DNA of 38,906 nucleotides from Frankia alni (GCA_026225295.1 JAMFSN010000358.1:1-38906); one strand, 5' to 3'. Counted from the stretch's first letter, positions 23,425 through 31,551 are shown. Notes: a model not told the origin generated them from the letters alone. Translations and numbers: made by a program.

Positions 23425-25619
23425 CAGCCTTTCTCCAGATACTCGGCCGACGACTCGTCGAGGGTGGCCCGCAGCGCCGCCGCGAGCACGGGATGGGCGG
23501 CCAGTTCGGGATCGGCGGTCACGATCGCGATCGCTTCCTGCCGCGCGGCCTGGATGACATCGAGATCCCGCAGGAGTTCGAGCAGTTTCAGCGAGCGGCG
23601 GCCACCGGACTGGGCGACGCCCAGCACGTCCCCCTCCCGTCGCTGCTCAAGGTCGATCCGGGCCAGTTCGGCCCCATCGGTGGTGGCGGCCACGGCGGCC
23701 AGGCGTTCCCGGGCCGGGCTCCCGTCGGGCGCCTCGGTGTGCAGGAGGCACCAGCCGCCCGCCTGACCCCGCCCGACCCGACCCCGCAGCTGGTGCAGCT
23801 GCGACACCCCGAACCGGTCGGCGTCCAGCAGCACCATCACCGTCGCGTTGGGCACGTCCACGCCGACCTCGACGACCGTGGTCGCGACGAGCACGTCGAG
23901 GTCCCCGGCCGCGAACGTGGTCATCACGGCGTCCTTCTCGTCGGCCGGCAGGCGGCCGTGCAGCGCGGCCACCCGCAGTCCGGCCAGTTCCCCCTCGGCC
24001 ACCAGCGCGACGACGTCGACGACCGCCGCGCCCGGCCGGCGCCCCGTTTCCGGGTCGGGCTTCGCGCCCGGACCGTCCTCACCCGGGGCGTCGCCGCCGA
24101 TCCGGGGGCAGACCACGAAGGCCTGGTGCCCGGCGGCGACCTCGTCGCGCACCCGGCCCCACATGCGGTTCACCCACGCCTCGTTGCCACCCGGGACGAC
24201 GAAGCTGGAGATCGGCGAGCGACCGGCCGGCAGCTCGGTCAGCGAGGACGTCTCCAGGTCACCGAACACCGTCATCGCCACCGAGCGCGGGATCGGCGTG
24301 GCGGTCATGACCAGGACGTGCGGCGGCCGTTCGGACCGGCTGCGCAGGGCGGCCCGCTGCTCGACCCCGAACCGGTGCTGTTCGTCGACGACCACCAGGG
24401 CCAGGTCCGCGAAAACGACCGATTCCTCCAGCAACGCGTGCGTGCCGACCACCAGCCCGGCGCTCCCGTCGGCGACCGAGGCGAGGGCTTCGCGCCGGGC
24501 CCGGGCTCCCAACGACCCGGTGACCAGGGTGATCCGGGTCGCCGGGTCGGCCGCGCCGAGCTCGCCGGCCCGCCCGAGCGGTCCGAGCAGGGCCCGCAGG
24601 CTGCGCAGGTGCTGGGCGGCCAGGACCTCGGTCGGCGCGAGCAGGACGGCCTGGCCGCCGGCGTCGACCGCGGTGAGCATGGCCCGCAACGCGACGATCG
24701 TCTTGCCCGAGCCGACCTCGCCCTGCAGCAGCCGGTGCATCGGATGGGACCGGGCCAGCTCGGTGGCCAGCGTCGCGCCGACCGCCCGCTGGCCGTCGGT
24801 GAGCACGAACGGCAGGGAAGCATCGAACGCGGCGAGCAGACCGTCGGCGCGTTCGGGTCGGGGGGTGGTGGTGAGCGCGTCGGCGGCCAACCGGCGTTGG
24901 GCGAGCGCGATCTGCACGACCAGCGCCTCGTCCCATTTGAGCCGCTCCCGGGCCCGGGCGATGTCGGCCCGCGACGTCGGTCGGTGGACCAGCCAGTAGG
25001 CGTCGAGGAGATCGGTCAGTCCGTGCCGGGCCCGCAGCTCGGCCGGCAGCGGATCGGGCACCACGCCGGGCGGGGCGGTGACCGTCTCCAGGGTCAGCCG
25101 GATGCACTTCGCGATCGTCCAGCTGGGCATCTTCTTCGTCGCCGGGTAGATCGGGATGAACCCGCCGGCGAACAGCGCGGCGTCCAGGACCTCCTCGGTG
25201 CCCTCCCCGGTCGCTTCGAGCAGGAGGACCTCGGGGTTGGTGAGCTGCCGTTTCGTGCGGAACGCCTCGACCTTGCCCGCGAAGTAGGCGGTGGTGCCCG
25301 GGGTGAGCTGCCTCTTTCGCCACGGCTGGTTGAAGAACGTCAGCGAGAGCGTGCCCCGGCCGTCGGTCACGGTGACGTCGAGGAAGGTGCGACGCCCGCC
25401 GCGCATCGGACGCTGCTCGATCTTCGCCACCCGGGCCTGGACCGTGACCTCTTCACCGACCGTCAACCCGGCCAGATCGGTGAGTTCCCCGCGCTCGCTG
25501 TACCGCCGGGGCAGGTGTCCGAGCAGATCACCGACGGTGATGAGATCGAGGGCATCGGTGAGGACCGCCGCGGTCTTCCCGCCGACGACCTCGCGCAACT
25601 TCGTCGAAAGGTCGACCAC
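23424..25619 (-). CDS. recG: ATP-dependent DNA helicase RecG
   Basis: Branch-migrating helicase that reverses stalled replication forks and processes Holliday junctions; 731 aa. An N-terminal wedge/OB domain (about 1-150, PRRYSERGELTDLAGL) precedes helicase motif I GEVGSGKT (300-307), a DEQHRFG motif II, MTATPIPRS (motif III), and the C-terminal helicase part with TTVVEVGVDVPNA and QLHQLRGRVGRG. The GTG at 25619 lacks an obvious Shine-Dalgarno. It is divergent from rpmB over 126 bp. A DAK-type phosphatase gene that often sits here in actinobacteria is absent. Confidence 0.96.
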   Translation of the reverse strand: MVDLSTKLREVVGGKTAAVLTDALDLITVGDLLGHLPRRYSERGELTDLAGLTVGEEVTVQARVAKIEQRPMRGGRRTFLDVTVTDGRGTLSLTFFNQPWRKRQLTPGTTAYFAGKVEAFRTKRQLTNPEVLLLEATGEGTEEVLDAALFAGGFIPIYPATKKMPSWTIAKCIRLTLETVTAPPGVVPDPLPAELRARHGLTDLLDAYWLVHRPTSRADIARARERLKWDEALVVQIALAQRRLAADALTTTPRPERADGLLAAFDASLPFVLTDGQRAVGATLATELARSHPMHRLLQGEVGSGKTIVALRAMLTAVDAGGQAVLLAPTEVLAAQHLRSLRALLGPLGRAGELGAADPATRITLVTGSLGARARREALASVADGSAGLVVGTHALLEESVVFADLALVVVDEQHRFGVEQRAALRSRSERPPHVLVMTATPIPRSVAMTVFGDLETSSLTELPAGRSPISSFVVPGGNEAWVNRMWGRVRDEVAAGHQAFVVCPRIGGDAPGEDGPGAKPDPETGRRPGAAVVDVVALVAEGELAGLRVAALHGRLPADEKDAVMTTFAAGDLDVLVATTVVEVGVDVPNATVMVLLDADRFGVSQLHQLRGRVGRGQAGGWCLLHTEAPDGSPARERLAAVAATTDGAELARIDLEQRREGDVLGVAQSGGRRSLKLLELLRDLDVIQAARQEAIAIVTADPELAAHPVLAAALRATLDESSAEYLEKG

Positions 25620-25745
25620 ACGCTGATAGTGCCCGATCGGGTCCGGCCGTTCGTACGGTAGCCTCGACCATGGTTGCCGCGGATTGCGGCGCCGGCCCGG
25701 CTGCCCTCACGGCGGCGATAACTATCTTCCGGCGGAGTGTTGCTC

Positions 25746-25934
25746 GTGTCTTCGGTGTGTGACGTCTGCGGCAAGGGACCCGGCTTCGGCATGGCGGTCT
25801 CCCACTCCCACCGGCGCACTCCGCGGCGCTGGAACCCCAACATCCAGACCGTCCACGCGCTGGTCGGCAAGACCCCCAAGCGCCTGAACGTCTGCGCCTC
25901 GTGCATCAAGGCCGGCAAGGTCACGCGCGCCTAA
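25746..25934 (+). CDS. rpmB: 50S ribosomal protein L28
   Basis: A 62-aa L28 starting [22 protein letters not shown] and ending [16 protein letters not shown]. Both CxxC pairs (CDVC, CASC) are present, so this is the zinc-binding form. The start is the GTG at 25746 rather than the in-frame GTG at 25737, because GGAG (25734-25737) stands 8 nt upstream and homologues start [16 protein letters not shown] -10-like hexamer occurs at 25723-25728. Its TAA interlocks with the TAG of thiD on the other strand (CTAA). Confidence 0.96.
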   Translation: MSSVCDVCGKGPGFGMAVSHSHRRTPRRWNPNIQTVHALVGKTPKRLNVCASCIKAGKVTRA

Positions 25935-26719
25935 CGGCGCCAGCGCCACCCGTGGTCCACGGGGCCGATCCCGCCGCCGAGCGCGAAGCCGGCGACCAGG
26001 GCTCCGGTGACGTACTCCTTGGCGGCCCGGACCGCCGCCGGCACGTCGAGCCCGCTGGCCAGGCCGGACGCGATGGCGGCGGCCAGCGTGCAACCCGTTC
26101 CGTGGGTGTGCGCGTTGTCCTGCCGGGGCGCGCGCAGCTCGACCTCGGTCGAGCCGTCGGTGAGCAGGTCGACCGCGTCGCCCCGCAGGTGACCACCCTT
26201 GATCAGCACCCAGGTCGGCCCGAGCGCCAACATCGCCGCGGCCGCCGCCGGCAGATCCTCCACCCCGTGCACCTCGACGCCGGTCAGCAGGCGGACCTCG
26301 TCGGTGTTGGGCGTGGCCACGGTCGCGACGGGCAGCAGTTCCCGGCGGACCGTTTCCACGGCCGCGGGCGCGAGCAGCGGGTCACCGTGCTTCGACACCC
26401 CGACCGGGTCGACCACCACGGGCGCTCCGGCCCGCGCGAGTTCGGCGGCCACCACCGACACGATCTCCGGTGACGACAGCATCCCGGTCTTGACCGCGTC
26501 AACCCCGATGTCGTCCACAACCGAGCGGATCTGCGCGCGGACCGCCTCGGCCGGCAGTTCCCAGACGCCCTGCACCCCGAGCGAGTTCTGGGCCGTCACG
26601 GCGGCCAGGGCACTCATGCCGTGCACGCCGAGGGCCAGCATCGTCTTGAGGTCGGCCTGAATTCCCGCGCCGCCCCCGGAGTCGGAGCCGGCGACGGACA
26701 GCACACGGGGCGGGGCCAT
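25931..26719 (-). CDS. thiD: Hydroxymethylpyrimidine/phosphomethylpyrimidine kinase
   Basis: ThiD phosphorylates HMP and HMP-P in thiamine synthesis; ribokinase fold, 262 aa from ATG 26719. Motifs: [22 protein letters not shown] (split here by position 7-28), [43 protein letters not shown] and the C-terminal [16 protein letters not shown] with the catalytic Cys/Asp-type anion hole. A GTG at 26728 is an alternative start. It lies 10 bp after thiL, forming a thiL-thiD operon for thiamine diphosphate. It converges on rpmB with interlocked stop codons. Confidence 0.94.
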   Translation of the reverse strand: MAPPRVLSVAGSDSGGGAGIQADLKTMLALGVHGMSALAAVTAQNSLGVQGVWELPAEAVRAQIRSVVDDIGVDAVKTGMLSSPEIVSVVAAELARAGAPVVVDPVGVSKHGDPLLAPAAVETVRRELLPVATVATPNTDEVRLLTGVEVHGVEDLPAAAAAMLALGPTWVLIKGGHLRGDAVDLLTDGSTEVELRAPRQDNAHTHGTGCTLAAAIASGLASGLDVPAAVRAAKEYVTGALVAGFALGGGIGPVDHGWRWRR

Positions 26720-26729
26720 GGCCGCCACG

Positions 26730-27698
26730 CTAGTTCCCGGCGGCGCCGAAGTGGTCCCATCCGGGCTGCCCGAGCAGGTCGGCCGGAACGTCGGCGCCGA
26801 CCACCCGGACCGTCCCGGCCGCCCCTTCTGGCCCGGCCGGGTCGTCCGGGTCCGCCGGGCCGAGGACCCGCCCGATGGGTCGGACGCCGGACGGCAGCAC
26901 CGCCCCGGGTGGCAGGGTGGCGACCAGGCCGTGGTCCTCCCCGCCGGTGAGCCGGTGGATGGCGGGCACGGCGGGTTCGTAGGCGGCCAGTGCGTCCGCG
27001 TCGACCTCGATCACCACCCCGGACGCCCGGGCGACGTGCCCGAGGTCGGCCAGCAGCCCGTCACTGACGTCGATCATGGACGTGGCCCCGGCGCGGGCCA
27101 GGTCGGGTCCGGCCGCGTACGGCGGCGTGGGCCGCCGGTGGGCCGCCACCAACGGGCCGGTCGTGACGCCGGCCCGCAACAGCTCCAGGCCGGCCGCCGA
27201 GCGCCCCACCGTGCCGGCGAGTACGACCGTGTCGCCCGGTCGGGCCCCGGACCGCAGAACCGGCGCCCGCCCACGCGGGTCACCGAGCGCCGTCACCGCG
27301 ATGATCAGCTGGTCGGCGCTCACCACGTCACCCCCGACGACGGCGGCGCCGGTCTCGGCGCATTCGTCGCGCAGGCCGTCAGCCAGCCCGTCGGTGACGG
27401 TGAGCCGGGTGGCGGGCGGGCAGGCGAGACCGATCAGGAGCGCGGTGGGCCAGGCGCCCATCGCCACCACATCCGCGAGATTCTGCGCGGCCGCCTTGCG
27501 ACCCACGTCGTAAGGCGACGACCAATCGAGCCGGAAATGCCGGCTTTCCACAAGAATATCCGTCGTTACGACAAGTGAGCCGGAGGTGGCGTAAACGACC
27601 GCGGCGTCATCCCCCGGGCCCGCCGGGGCGGGCGGAGCGGCCATTCGGGACACCACTCGGGCAACGAGTCCAAATTCGCCAACGTCAGAAACGCTCAC
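26730..27698 (-). CDS. thiL: Thiamine-monophosphate kinase
   Basis: ThiL makes thiamine diphosphate from the monophosphate with ATP; 322 aa, PurM-like fold. Visible: [21 protein letters not shown] (metal/ATP binding), [41 protein letters not shown] and [14 protein letters not shown]. The GTG at 27698 is preceded by GAAGG about 5-6 nt upstream and the product matches family starts; the frame continues to 28043 only as a shadow over the Lrp-like gene. It is divergent from that gene over 78 bp. Confidence 0.94.
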   Translation of the reverse strand: MSVSDVGEFGLVARVVSRMAAPPAPAGPGDDAAVVYATSGSLVVTTDILVESRHFRLDWSSPYDVGRKAAAQNLADVVAMGAWPTALLIGLACPPATRLTVTDGLADGLRDECAETGAAVVGGDVVSADQLIIAVTALGDPRGRAPVLRSGARPGDTVVLAGTVGRSAAGLELLRAGVTTGPLVAAHRRPTPPYAAGPDLARAGATSMIDVSDGLLADLGHVARASGVVIEVDADALAAYEPAVPAIHRLTGGEDHGLVATLPPGAVLPSGVRPIGRVLGPADPDDPAGPEGAAGTVRVVGADVPADLLGQPGWDHFGAAGN

Positions 27699-27715
27699 GG
27701 CGGCCTTCGGCCTGT

Positions 27716-27721
27716 TACCTT
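27716..27721 (+). promoter_or_regulatory. -10-like element of the Lrp-like gene
   Basis: TACCTT (TANNNT) on the plus strand about 55 nt before the GTG at 27777; no convincing -35. It lies in the 78-bp divergent gap with thiL. Confidence 0.25.
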
Positions 27722-27776
27722 CTGTCGGCCCGGTGTTGCGCGCTTCGGGCTGTCGACGTCCGACGAGGGAGCGTTC

Positions 27777-28010
27777 GTGGTCCACGCCTACATCCTCATC
27801 CAGACCGAGGTTGGAAAGTCCGCCTCGGTCGCCAAAGAGATCGAGCAGATCGCCGGGGTCACCCAGGCCGAGGACGTCACCGGTCCGTACGACGTGATCG
27901 TGCGCGCCGAAGCCCGCAATGTCGATGAACTCGGAAAGCTCGTCATGTCGCGGGTCCAGGCTGTCGACGGCATCACCCGCACGCTGACCTGCCCCGTCGT
28001 CCACTTCTGA
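27777..28010 (+). CDS. Stand-alone Lrp/AsnC ligand-binding (RAM) domain protein
   Basis: A 77-aa protein made only of the alpha-beta ligand-binding domain of Lrp/AsnC regulators (HAYILIQTEVGKSASVAKEI, then GPYDVIVRAEARNVDELGKLV, and GITRTLTCPVVHF), with no DNA-binding helix-turn-helix. Such stand-alone domains form oligomeric rings and may bind amino acids; their role in actinobacteria is poorly known. The GTG at 27777 has GAGGGAG about 6 nt upstream. Placement between thiL and the DUF3515 gene is the typical actinobacterial one. Probably cytoplasmic. Confidence 0.92.
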   Translation: MVHAYILIQTEVGKSASVAKEIEQIAGVTQAEDVTGPYDVIVRAEARNVDELGKLVMSRVQAVDGITRTLTCPVVHF

Positions 28011-28054
28011 CGCCGGCCGCCACTCACGTCGCCCACGCCTCACGTCGTCAGCTG

Positions 28055-28576
28055 GTGCGTGCCGTTCGCCCGGCCGGGCGCAACGCTCCCCATCGCCTCG
28101 CCCGGCCGACCGGGCTGGCCGTGCCGACGGCCCTGTTTGTCTTGACGGCCCTGATCGCCGGGGGCTGCGGCAGCGGGCCGGGCACCCTCCGGGTCGGCGG
28201 GGTGGCGCAGCCCACCGGCGCCGACCGGACCGCCTGCGTTCGCCTGGCGGACACCCTCCCCCGATCGCTGGGCCACCACCTGGGCCATCGGGCGATCAGT
28301 CCGGCGACGACGTTCGCGGCGGCGTGGGGGAATCCGCCGGTCGTGCTGTCGTGTGGCGTCGTCGGGGTGGCGGCCAGCTACCGACCGACCGCCGCGCTGG
28401 CCGTGGTCGACGGAGTGGGCTGGTTCGCCGAGCAGCTCGGCGGATCGGTCCGGTATTCGACGCCGACCCGCCGCCCGCAGGTTGTGGTGCTCGTGCCGGG
28501 TGGGGTCGACAGTTTCGATGTGTTGACCTCCCTCGCGCCAGCCGTGAACGCCGACACCCGGCCCACGACTCCGTAG
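28055..28576 (+). CDS. DUF3515 family putative lipoprotein
   Basis: A 173-aa protein with a basic n-region, a hydrophobic segment (LAVPTALFVLTALIA, about 21-35) and a lipobox-like AGGC with Cys38, so probably a lipid-anchored extracytoplasmic protein. The mature domain matches my memory of DUF3515: CVRLADTLPRSLGHH, the AAWGNPPVVLSCGV motif (about 88-101) and VVDGVGWFAEQ. No function is known. The GTG at 28055 is 44 bp after the Lrp-like gene, so both may be one transcript. In Streptomyces and Mycobacterium it adjoins ddl and gpsA; here ddl is missing. Confidence 0.85.
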   Translation: MRAVRPAGRNAPHRLARPTGLAVPTALFVLTALIAGGCGSGPGTLRVGGVAQPTGADRTACVRLADTLPRSLGHHLGHRAISPATTFAAAWGNPPVVLSCGVVGVAASYRPTAALAVVDGVGWFAEQLGGSVRYSTPTRRPQVVVLVPGGVDSFDVLTSLAPAVNADTRPTTP

Positions 28577-28596
28577 CCGTCTACTCGCCCGCCACC

Positions 28597-28620
28597 GACG
28601 GGCCGACCGGTCGGTGCGTC
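28597..28620 (+). terminator. Terminator-like palindrome after the DUF3515 gene
   Basis: CCGACCGGTCGG (28603-28614) is a perfect 12-bp palindrome flanked by GACG (28597-28600) and CGTC (28617-28620), starting 20 nt after the stop codon. There is no T tract. Confidence 0.4.
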
Positions 28621-28647
28621 AGCAACTACTGTTCCGCGGAACGCTCC
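28620..28647 (+). repeat. Palindrome-containing direct repeat, copy 1
   Basis: Matches copy 2 at 28708-28735 in 22 of 28 positions. The core GTTCCGCGGAAC is a perfect 12-bp palindrome. Confidence 0.7.
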
Positions 28648-28707
28648 GGGGTGGCTGGTCGACGTATCGGCCCGTCCGCACCGTCGGGCCATGGTCGGCC
28701 ATTGCGC

Positions 28708-28735
28708 CAGCAATCAGTGCTCCGCGGAACGTTCC
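28708..28735 (+). repeat. Palindrome-containing direct repeat, copy 2
   Basis: Same orientation as copy 1 with an 88-bp period. It has the core TCCGCGGA, directly followed by a second perfect palindrome GGAACGTTCC that shares its GGA. Confidence 0.7.
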
Positions 28736-28786
28736 ACCACCCGCAATCCGGCTCGGTGCCGCGGCAGCCCGACCGTCCACGGCCGG

Positions 28787-28795
28787 TTATCCACA
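28787..28795 (+). promoter_or_regulatory. DnaA-box-like nonamer
   Basis: TTATCCACA, identical to the box at 3860-3868. It is isolated here, without a second box nearby. Confidence 0.35.
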
Positions 28796-28838
28796 GGTCC
28801 GAAAATCGGGTTGGAGCGGGCCCGCTACCCGTTCTAAC

Positions 28839-29024
28839 AGCGAACTCCTGAACGCCCGCCTACCCCCCGAAGACGGCGCCGTGCTCGCCGCCGCGATCAC
28901 CGCCGCCACCGGCAAACTCAACCCACCCCCCGACCCGGCCGGCACGGACCCCGCCCGCCTGTTGACCGTCGTTCGGGATGACGTCGTCGCCGGGCTCTTC
29001 CAACACCGCCCGGAAGCGGCCTGA
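28839..29024 (+). pseudogene. Possible 3' remnant of a coding sequence
   Basis: A frame ending TGA at 29022-29024 reads SELLNARLPPEDGAVLAAAI, then TAATGKLNPPPDPAGTDPA and RLLTVVRDDVVAGLFQHRPEAA, with codons ending mostly in C/G as in real genes. Upstream of 28839 the frame loses this character. The LPPEDGAVLAAAI part is reminiscent of DUF222/HNH (13E12-repeat) proteins, but the match is short. It could be a decayed insertion or chance; no start codon with a ribosome-binding site is seen. Confidence 0.22.
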
Positions 29025-29034
29025 AATGACGGTC

Positions 29035-30030
29035 TCACTCCGGGCCGGGGTCGCGGCTCATCAGGCTCTTGAAAGCGTCGGCGACGGGCAGTCCTTCGTA
29101 GATCACAAGCTCGACGTGTTCGATGATCGGCATGTCCACGTCGTGGCGACGGGCGAGGTAGAGCAACGGCCGGCACGACCGGACTCCCTCGGCGACCTCG
29201 AACTGCTCCGCCGTGACCTGCTCAAGGGTCATCCCGAGCCCGAGCTTCTCGCCGAAGGTCCGGTTGCGCGACAGAGGCGACGTACAGGTGGCCACCAGGT
29301 CGCCGAGGCCGGCCAGGCCGGAGAAGGTCAAGGGGTCCGCGCCGAGCGCGACCCCGAGCCGCGCGGTTTCCGACAGACCCCGGGTGATGAGCGAGGCGAC
29401 CGCGTTCGCCCCGTAGCCCATCCCGGTGACGATCCCGGCGGCCAGCGCGATCACGTTCTTGACCGCACCGCCGAGCTCGCAGCCGACCACGTCGTGGTTG
29501 GTGTAGGGACGCAAGTAGGGGGTGTGGCTCGCGCCCTGGACGGTCAGCGCCGCATCGTGGGAGACGCTCGCCACGACGGTCGCCGACGGCTGCTCCTGGC
29601 CGATCTCGGCGGCCAGATTGGGTCCGCTGACCAGCGCGATCCGCTCCGGCCCGGCGCCGGTGACCTCCGCGATGACCTCCGTCATCCGCTTCGAGGTGCC
29701 GGTCTCGATGCCCTTCATCAAGCTGACGTAGATCGCGGCCGGGTCGACGAGGGGCGCCCAGCCGGTCAATGCCTCGCGCAGCGATTGCGACGGGATGGCC
29801 AGCACGACGAGGGCGGCCCCGTCGAGGGCCTCCGCGGCGTCGAGCGTGGCGCGGACCCGGTCGGGCAGGACGACCCCGGGCAGGTGCCGTGGGTTGCGCC
29901 GCCGCCCGTTCACGGCCTCGACCACGCTCGGGTTGCGGCTCAACAGCACCGCCTCCCCGCCGGCGTCGGCAATCACCTTAGCGAAGACGGTGCCCCATGA
30001 TCCGGCGGAGAACACCGCCGCACGGGTCAC
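29035..30030 (-). CDS. gpsA: Glycerol-3-phosphate dehydrogenase [NAD(P)+]
   Basis: Makes sn-glycerol-3-phosphate for phospholipids from DHAP; 331 aa. Features: N-terminal nucleotide-binding motif AVFSAGSWGTVFAKV, VLAIPSQSLREAL, SLMKGIE, VSGPNLAAEI, the catalytic-Lys helix ELGGAVKNVIALAAGI, then GLGDLVATCTSPLSRNR and EGVRSCRPLLYLA. The first Gly of the usual GAGSWGT motif is Ser here. The GTG start at 30030 overlaps the plsC stop (GTGA); the open frame upstream to 30744 is a shadow over plsC. With plsC it forms a phospholipid pair. Confidence 0.94.
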   Translation of the reverse strand: MTRAAVFSAGSWGTVFAKVIADAGGEAVLLSRNPSVVEAVNGRRRNPRHLPGVVLPDRVRATLDAAEALDGAALVVLAIPSQSLREALTGWAPLVDPAAIYVSLMKGIETGTSKRMTEVIAEVTGAGPERIALVSGPNLAAEIGQEQPSATVVASVSHDAALTVQGASHTPYLRPYTNHDVVGCELGGAVKNVIALAAGIVTGMGYGANAVASLITRGLSETARLGVALGADPLTFSGLAGLGDLVATCTSPLSRNRTFGEKLGLGMTLEQVTAEQFEVAEGVRSCRPLLYLARRHDVDMPIIEHVELVIYEGLPVADAFKSLMSRDPGPE

Positions 30031-30830
30031 GCGGTGGTCCGGTCGGCGATGGGTGGGTCGCGGAAGTCGTCCACCGGCTGATCGGGTACGACCGGCTCCG
30101 CCGGGACCGCCGCGTCGACCTCCCGCCGGGCCGTCCGGGGGTTCCAGACCGCCGCGGGCGGCTCCTCGCCCCGGATGACGACGAGCTGCTCCCGCACCCC
30201 ATTCATGATCATCTCGGTCACGGCCCGCAGGACCGGGGCGGTGGCCTCGGCGTCCTGGAACGCGGACAGATCGACCGGTCGGCCGACGGACGTGACGATC
30301 ACCCGCCGGGGCAGCAGCCGCACCTTTTTCTCCCGGCCGAAGATCTCCTGGGCCCCCCACTGCGCGACCGGTACGACCGGAGCCCCGGTGCGCAGGGCGA
30401 GCCGGGCCACCCCGGTCCGGGCCAGCATCGGCCAGTCGTCCGGATCCTGCGTGATCGTCCCCTCCGGGTAGATCACCACGGCCCGGCCGGCTTCGAGCGC
30501 GGCCACCGCGTCCCGCAGCGCGTCGCCCGCCGAGGTCGACCGGCGGTACACCGGAATCTGGGCCGCGCCCCGCAGCATCCGACCCAGCACCGGCACGGTG
30601 AACAGCTCGCTCTTGGCCATGAAACGGGGGATCCGCCGGCACCAGTACACGAAATGGGCCATGGAGACCGGATCGACGTAGGAGACGTGGTTGGCCGCGA
30701 AGATCACGCCGCCGGTCCGGGGGACGTTGTCCCGCCCGGTCCACCGACGCCGGGTGAGCAGCAACGACAGCGGTTTGATGATCGCTACGAAGATGCCGAT
30801 CCAGAATCCCCGGCGCTCGACCCGTCCCAT
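30027..30830 (-). CDS. plsC: 1-acyl-sn-glycerol-3-phosphate acyltransferase (PlsC family)
   Basis: A 267-aa member of the PlsC/LPLAT family, which adds the second acyl chain to give phosphatidic acid. An N-terminal amphipathic/hydrophobic segment (FWIGIFVAIIKPLSLLLTR) suggests membrane association. The catalytic HX4D motif is NHVSYVD, the substrate motif is near FMAKSEL, and PEGT (in YPEGTITQ) is the third block. The ATG at 30830 gives MGRVERRGFW, like homologues; the frame upstream is open but overlaps cofC. The C-terminus is a disordered acidic/Pro tail. It is coupled to gpsA by a 4-bp overlap. Confidence 0.9.
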   Translation of the reverse strand: MGRVERRGFWIGIFVAIIKPLSLLLTRRRWTGRDNVPRTGGVIFAANHVSYVDPVSMAHFVYWCRRIPRFMAKSELFTVPVLGRMLRGAAQIPVYRRSTSAGDALRDAVAALEAGRAVVIYPEGTITQDPDDWPMLARTGVARLALRTGAPVVPVAQWGAQEIFGREKKVRLLPRRVIVTSVGRPVDLSAFQDAEATAPVLRAVTEMIMNGVREQLVVIRGEEPPAAVWNPRTARREVDAAVPAEPVVPDQPVDDFRDPPIADRTTA

Positions 30831-30878
30831 GGACGCCGAGTCTTTCTCAGCGCCGCGCGCACTGTCGAGCAGGCCGGC

Positions 30879-30884
30879 TAGCGT
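30879..30884 (+). promoter_or_regulatory. -10-like element for leaderless cofC
   Basis: TAGCGT (TANNNT) ends 7 nt before the GTG at 30892, as expected for a transcript that starts at the initiation codon. The -35 is not clear. Confidence 0.35.
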
Positions 30885-30891
30885 CGCCGCT

Positions 30892-31551
30892 GTGGCAGGT
30901 GTCGGTGGGGCCCCGCGCGCAGGGTTCCAATGGGTGGTGGTGCTACCGGTGAAGCCGTTGGCCCGGGCCAAATCGAGGCTGGCCCGACCGGACCGGGCCG
31001 CGCTGGCGCTGGCGATGGCAACCGACACGGTCAGCGCCGCCGTGGCCAGCGGCGACGAGGTGGGCGCGGTGATCGTGGTCACCGACGACCCCCGGGCGCA
31101 GGCCGTCCTGCGCCGGGCCGGCGCTCAGGTCGTGCCGGACGGCCCCGACGCGGGGCTGAACGCCGCGCTGACCCACGGCGCGGGGGTCGCCGCTCATCAG
31201 TGGCCGGGGCTCGGGATCGCGGCCCTCTCGGCCGACCTGGCGGCGGTGGTGCCCGAACAGCTCGGCCGGGCGCTGCGGGCCGCCGCCCGGCATCCCCGCG
31301 CCCTGGTCGCCGACGCGGACGGGACGGGCACGGTGCTGCTGACCGCCGGTCCGGGGCTGGCGCTGTCCCCGGCGTTCGGGCCGGCGAGCCGGGCCGCCCA
31401 CGTCGCCGCCGGGGCGGTCGACCTCACCGGTCTGCTCGGCTCGTCGGTCGCCGGGCTGCGCCGCGACGTCGACACGGCCGACCACCTGGCCGAGGCGATC
31501 GTGCTCGGCGCGGGCCCGCGCACCCGGGAGGTCCTCAGCCGAGTCCGATGA
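30892..31551 (+). CDS. cofC: 2-phospho-L-lactate/phosphoenolpyruvate guanylyltransferase (CofC/FbiD)
   Basis: A 219-aa nucleotidyltransferase of coenzyme F420 synthesis; in mycobacteria the FbiD form uses phosphoenolpyruvate. Diagnostic stretches are WVVVLPVKPLARAKSRLA (GTP-binding, about 14-31), MATDTVSAAVASG, VVTDDPRAQAVLRRAGA, VPDGPDAGLNAALTHG and AALSADLAAV. I use GTG 30892 because the family domain begins shortly after and a -10-like hexamer sits 7 nt before it; an in-frame ATG at 30829 would overlap the plsC start. It is convergent with, and overlaps by 17 bp, the transglutaminase-like gene. It shows that the organism probably makes F420. Confidence 0.88.
   Translation: MAGVGGAPRAGFQWVVVLPVKPLARAKSRLARPDRAALALAMATDTVSAAVASGDEVGAVIVVTDDPRAQAVLRRAGAQVVPDGPDAGLNAALTHGAGVAAHQWPGLGIAALSADLAAVVPEQLGRALRAAARHPRALVADADGTGTVLLTAGPGLALSPAFGPASRAAHVAAGAVDLTGLLGSSVAGLRRDVDTADHLAEAIVLGAGPRTREVLSRVR

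Larger units (their letters stand above)
28577..29034. other. Gene-poor spacer between the DUF3515 gene and gpsA
   Basis: About 458 bp at the position where ddl (D-Ala-D-Ala ligase) lies in related clusters; nothing resembling Ddl remains. It contains a terminator-like palindrome (28597-28620), two copies of a 28-bp palindrome-containing repeat 88 bp apart (28620-28647 and 28708-28735), a perfect DnaA-box-like TTATCCACA (28787-28795) and a short coding-like segment (28839-29024). Confidence 0.6.

Noticed and set aside
23493-25661. 722-codon plus-strand frame opposite recG
   Set aside because: Antisense shadow of recG with Gln/Arg/Gly-rich composition.
28726-28735. LexA (SOS) box at GGAACGTTCC
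   Set aside because: The actinobacterial LexA box needs GAAC-N4-GTTC; here the half-sites touch without a spacer.
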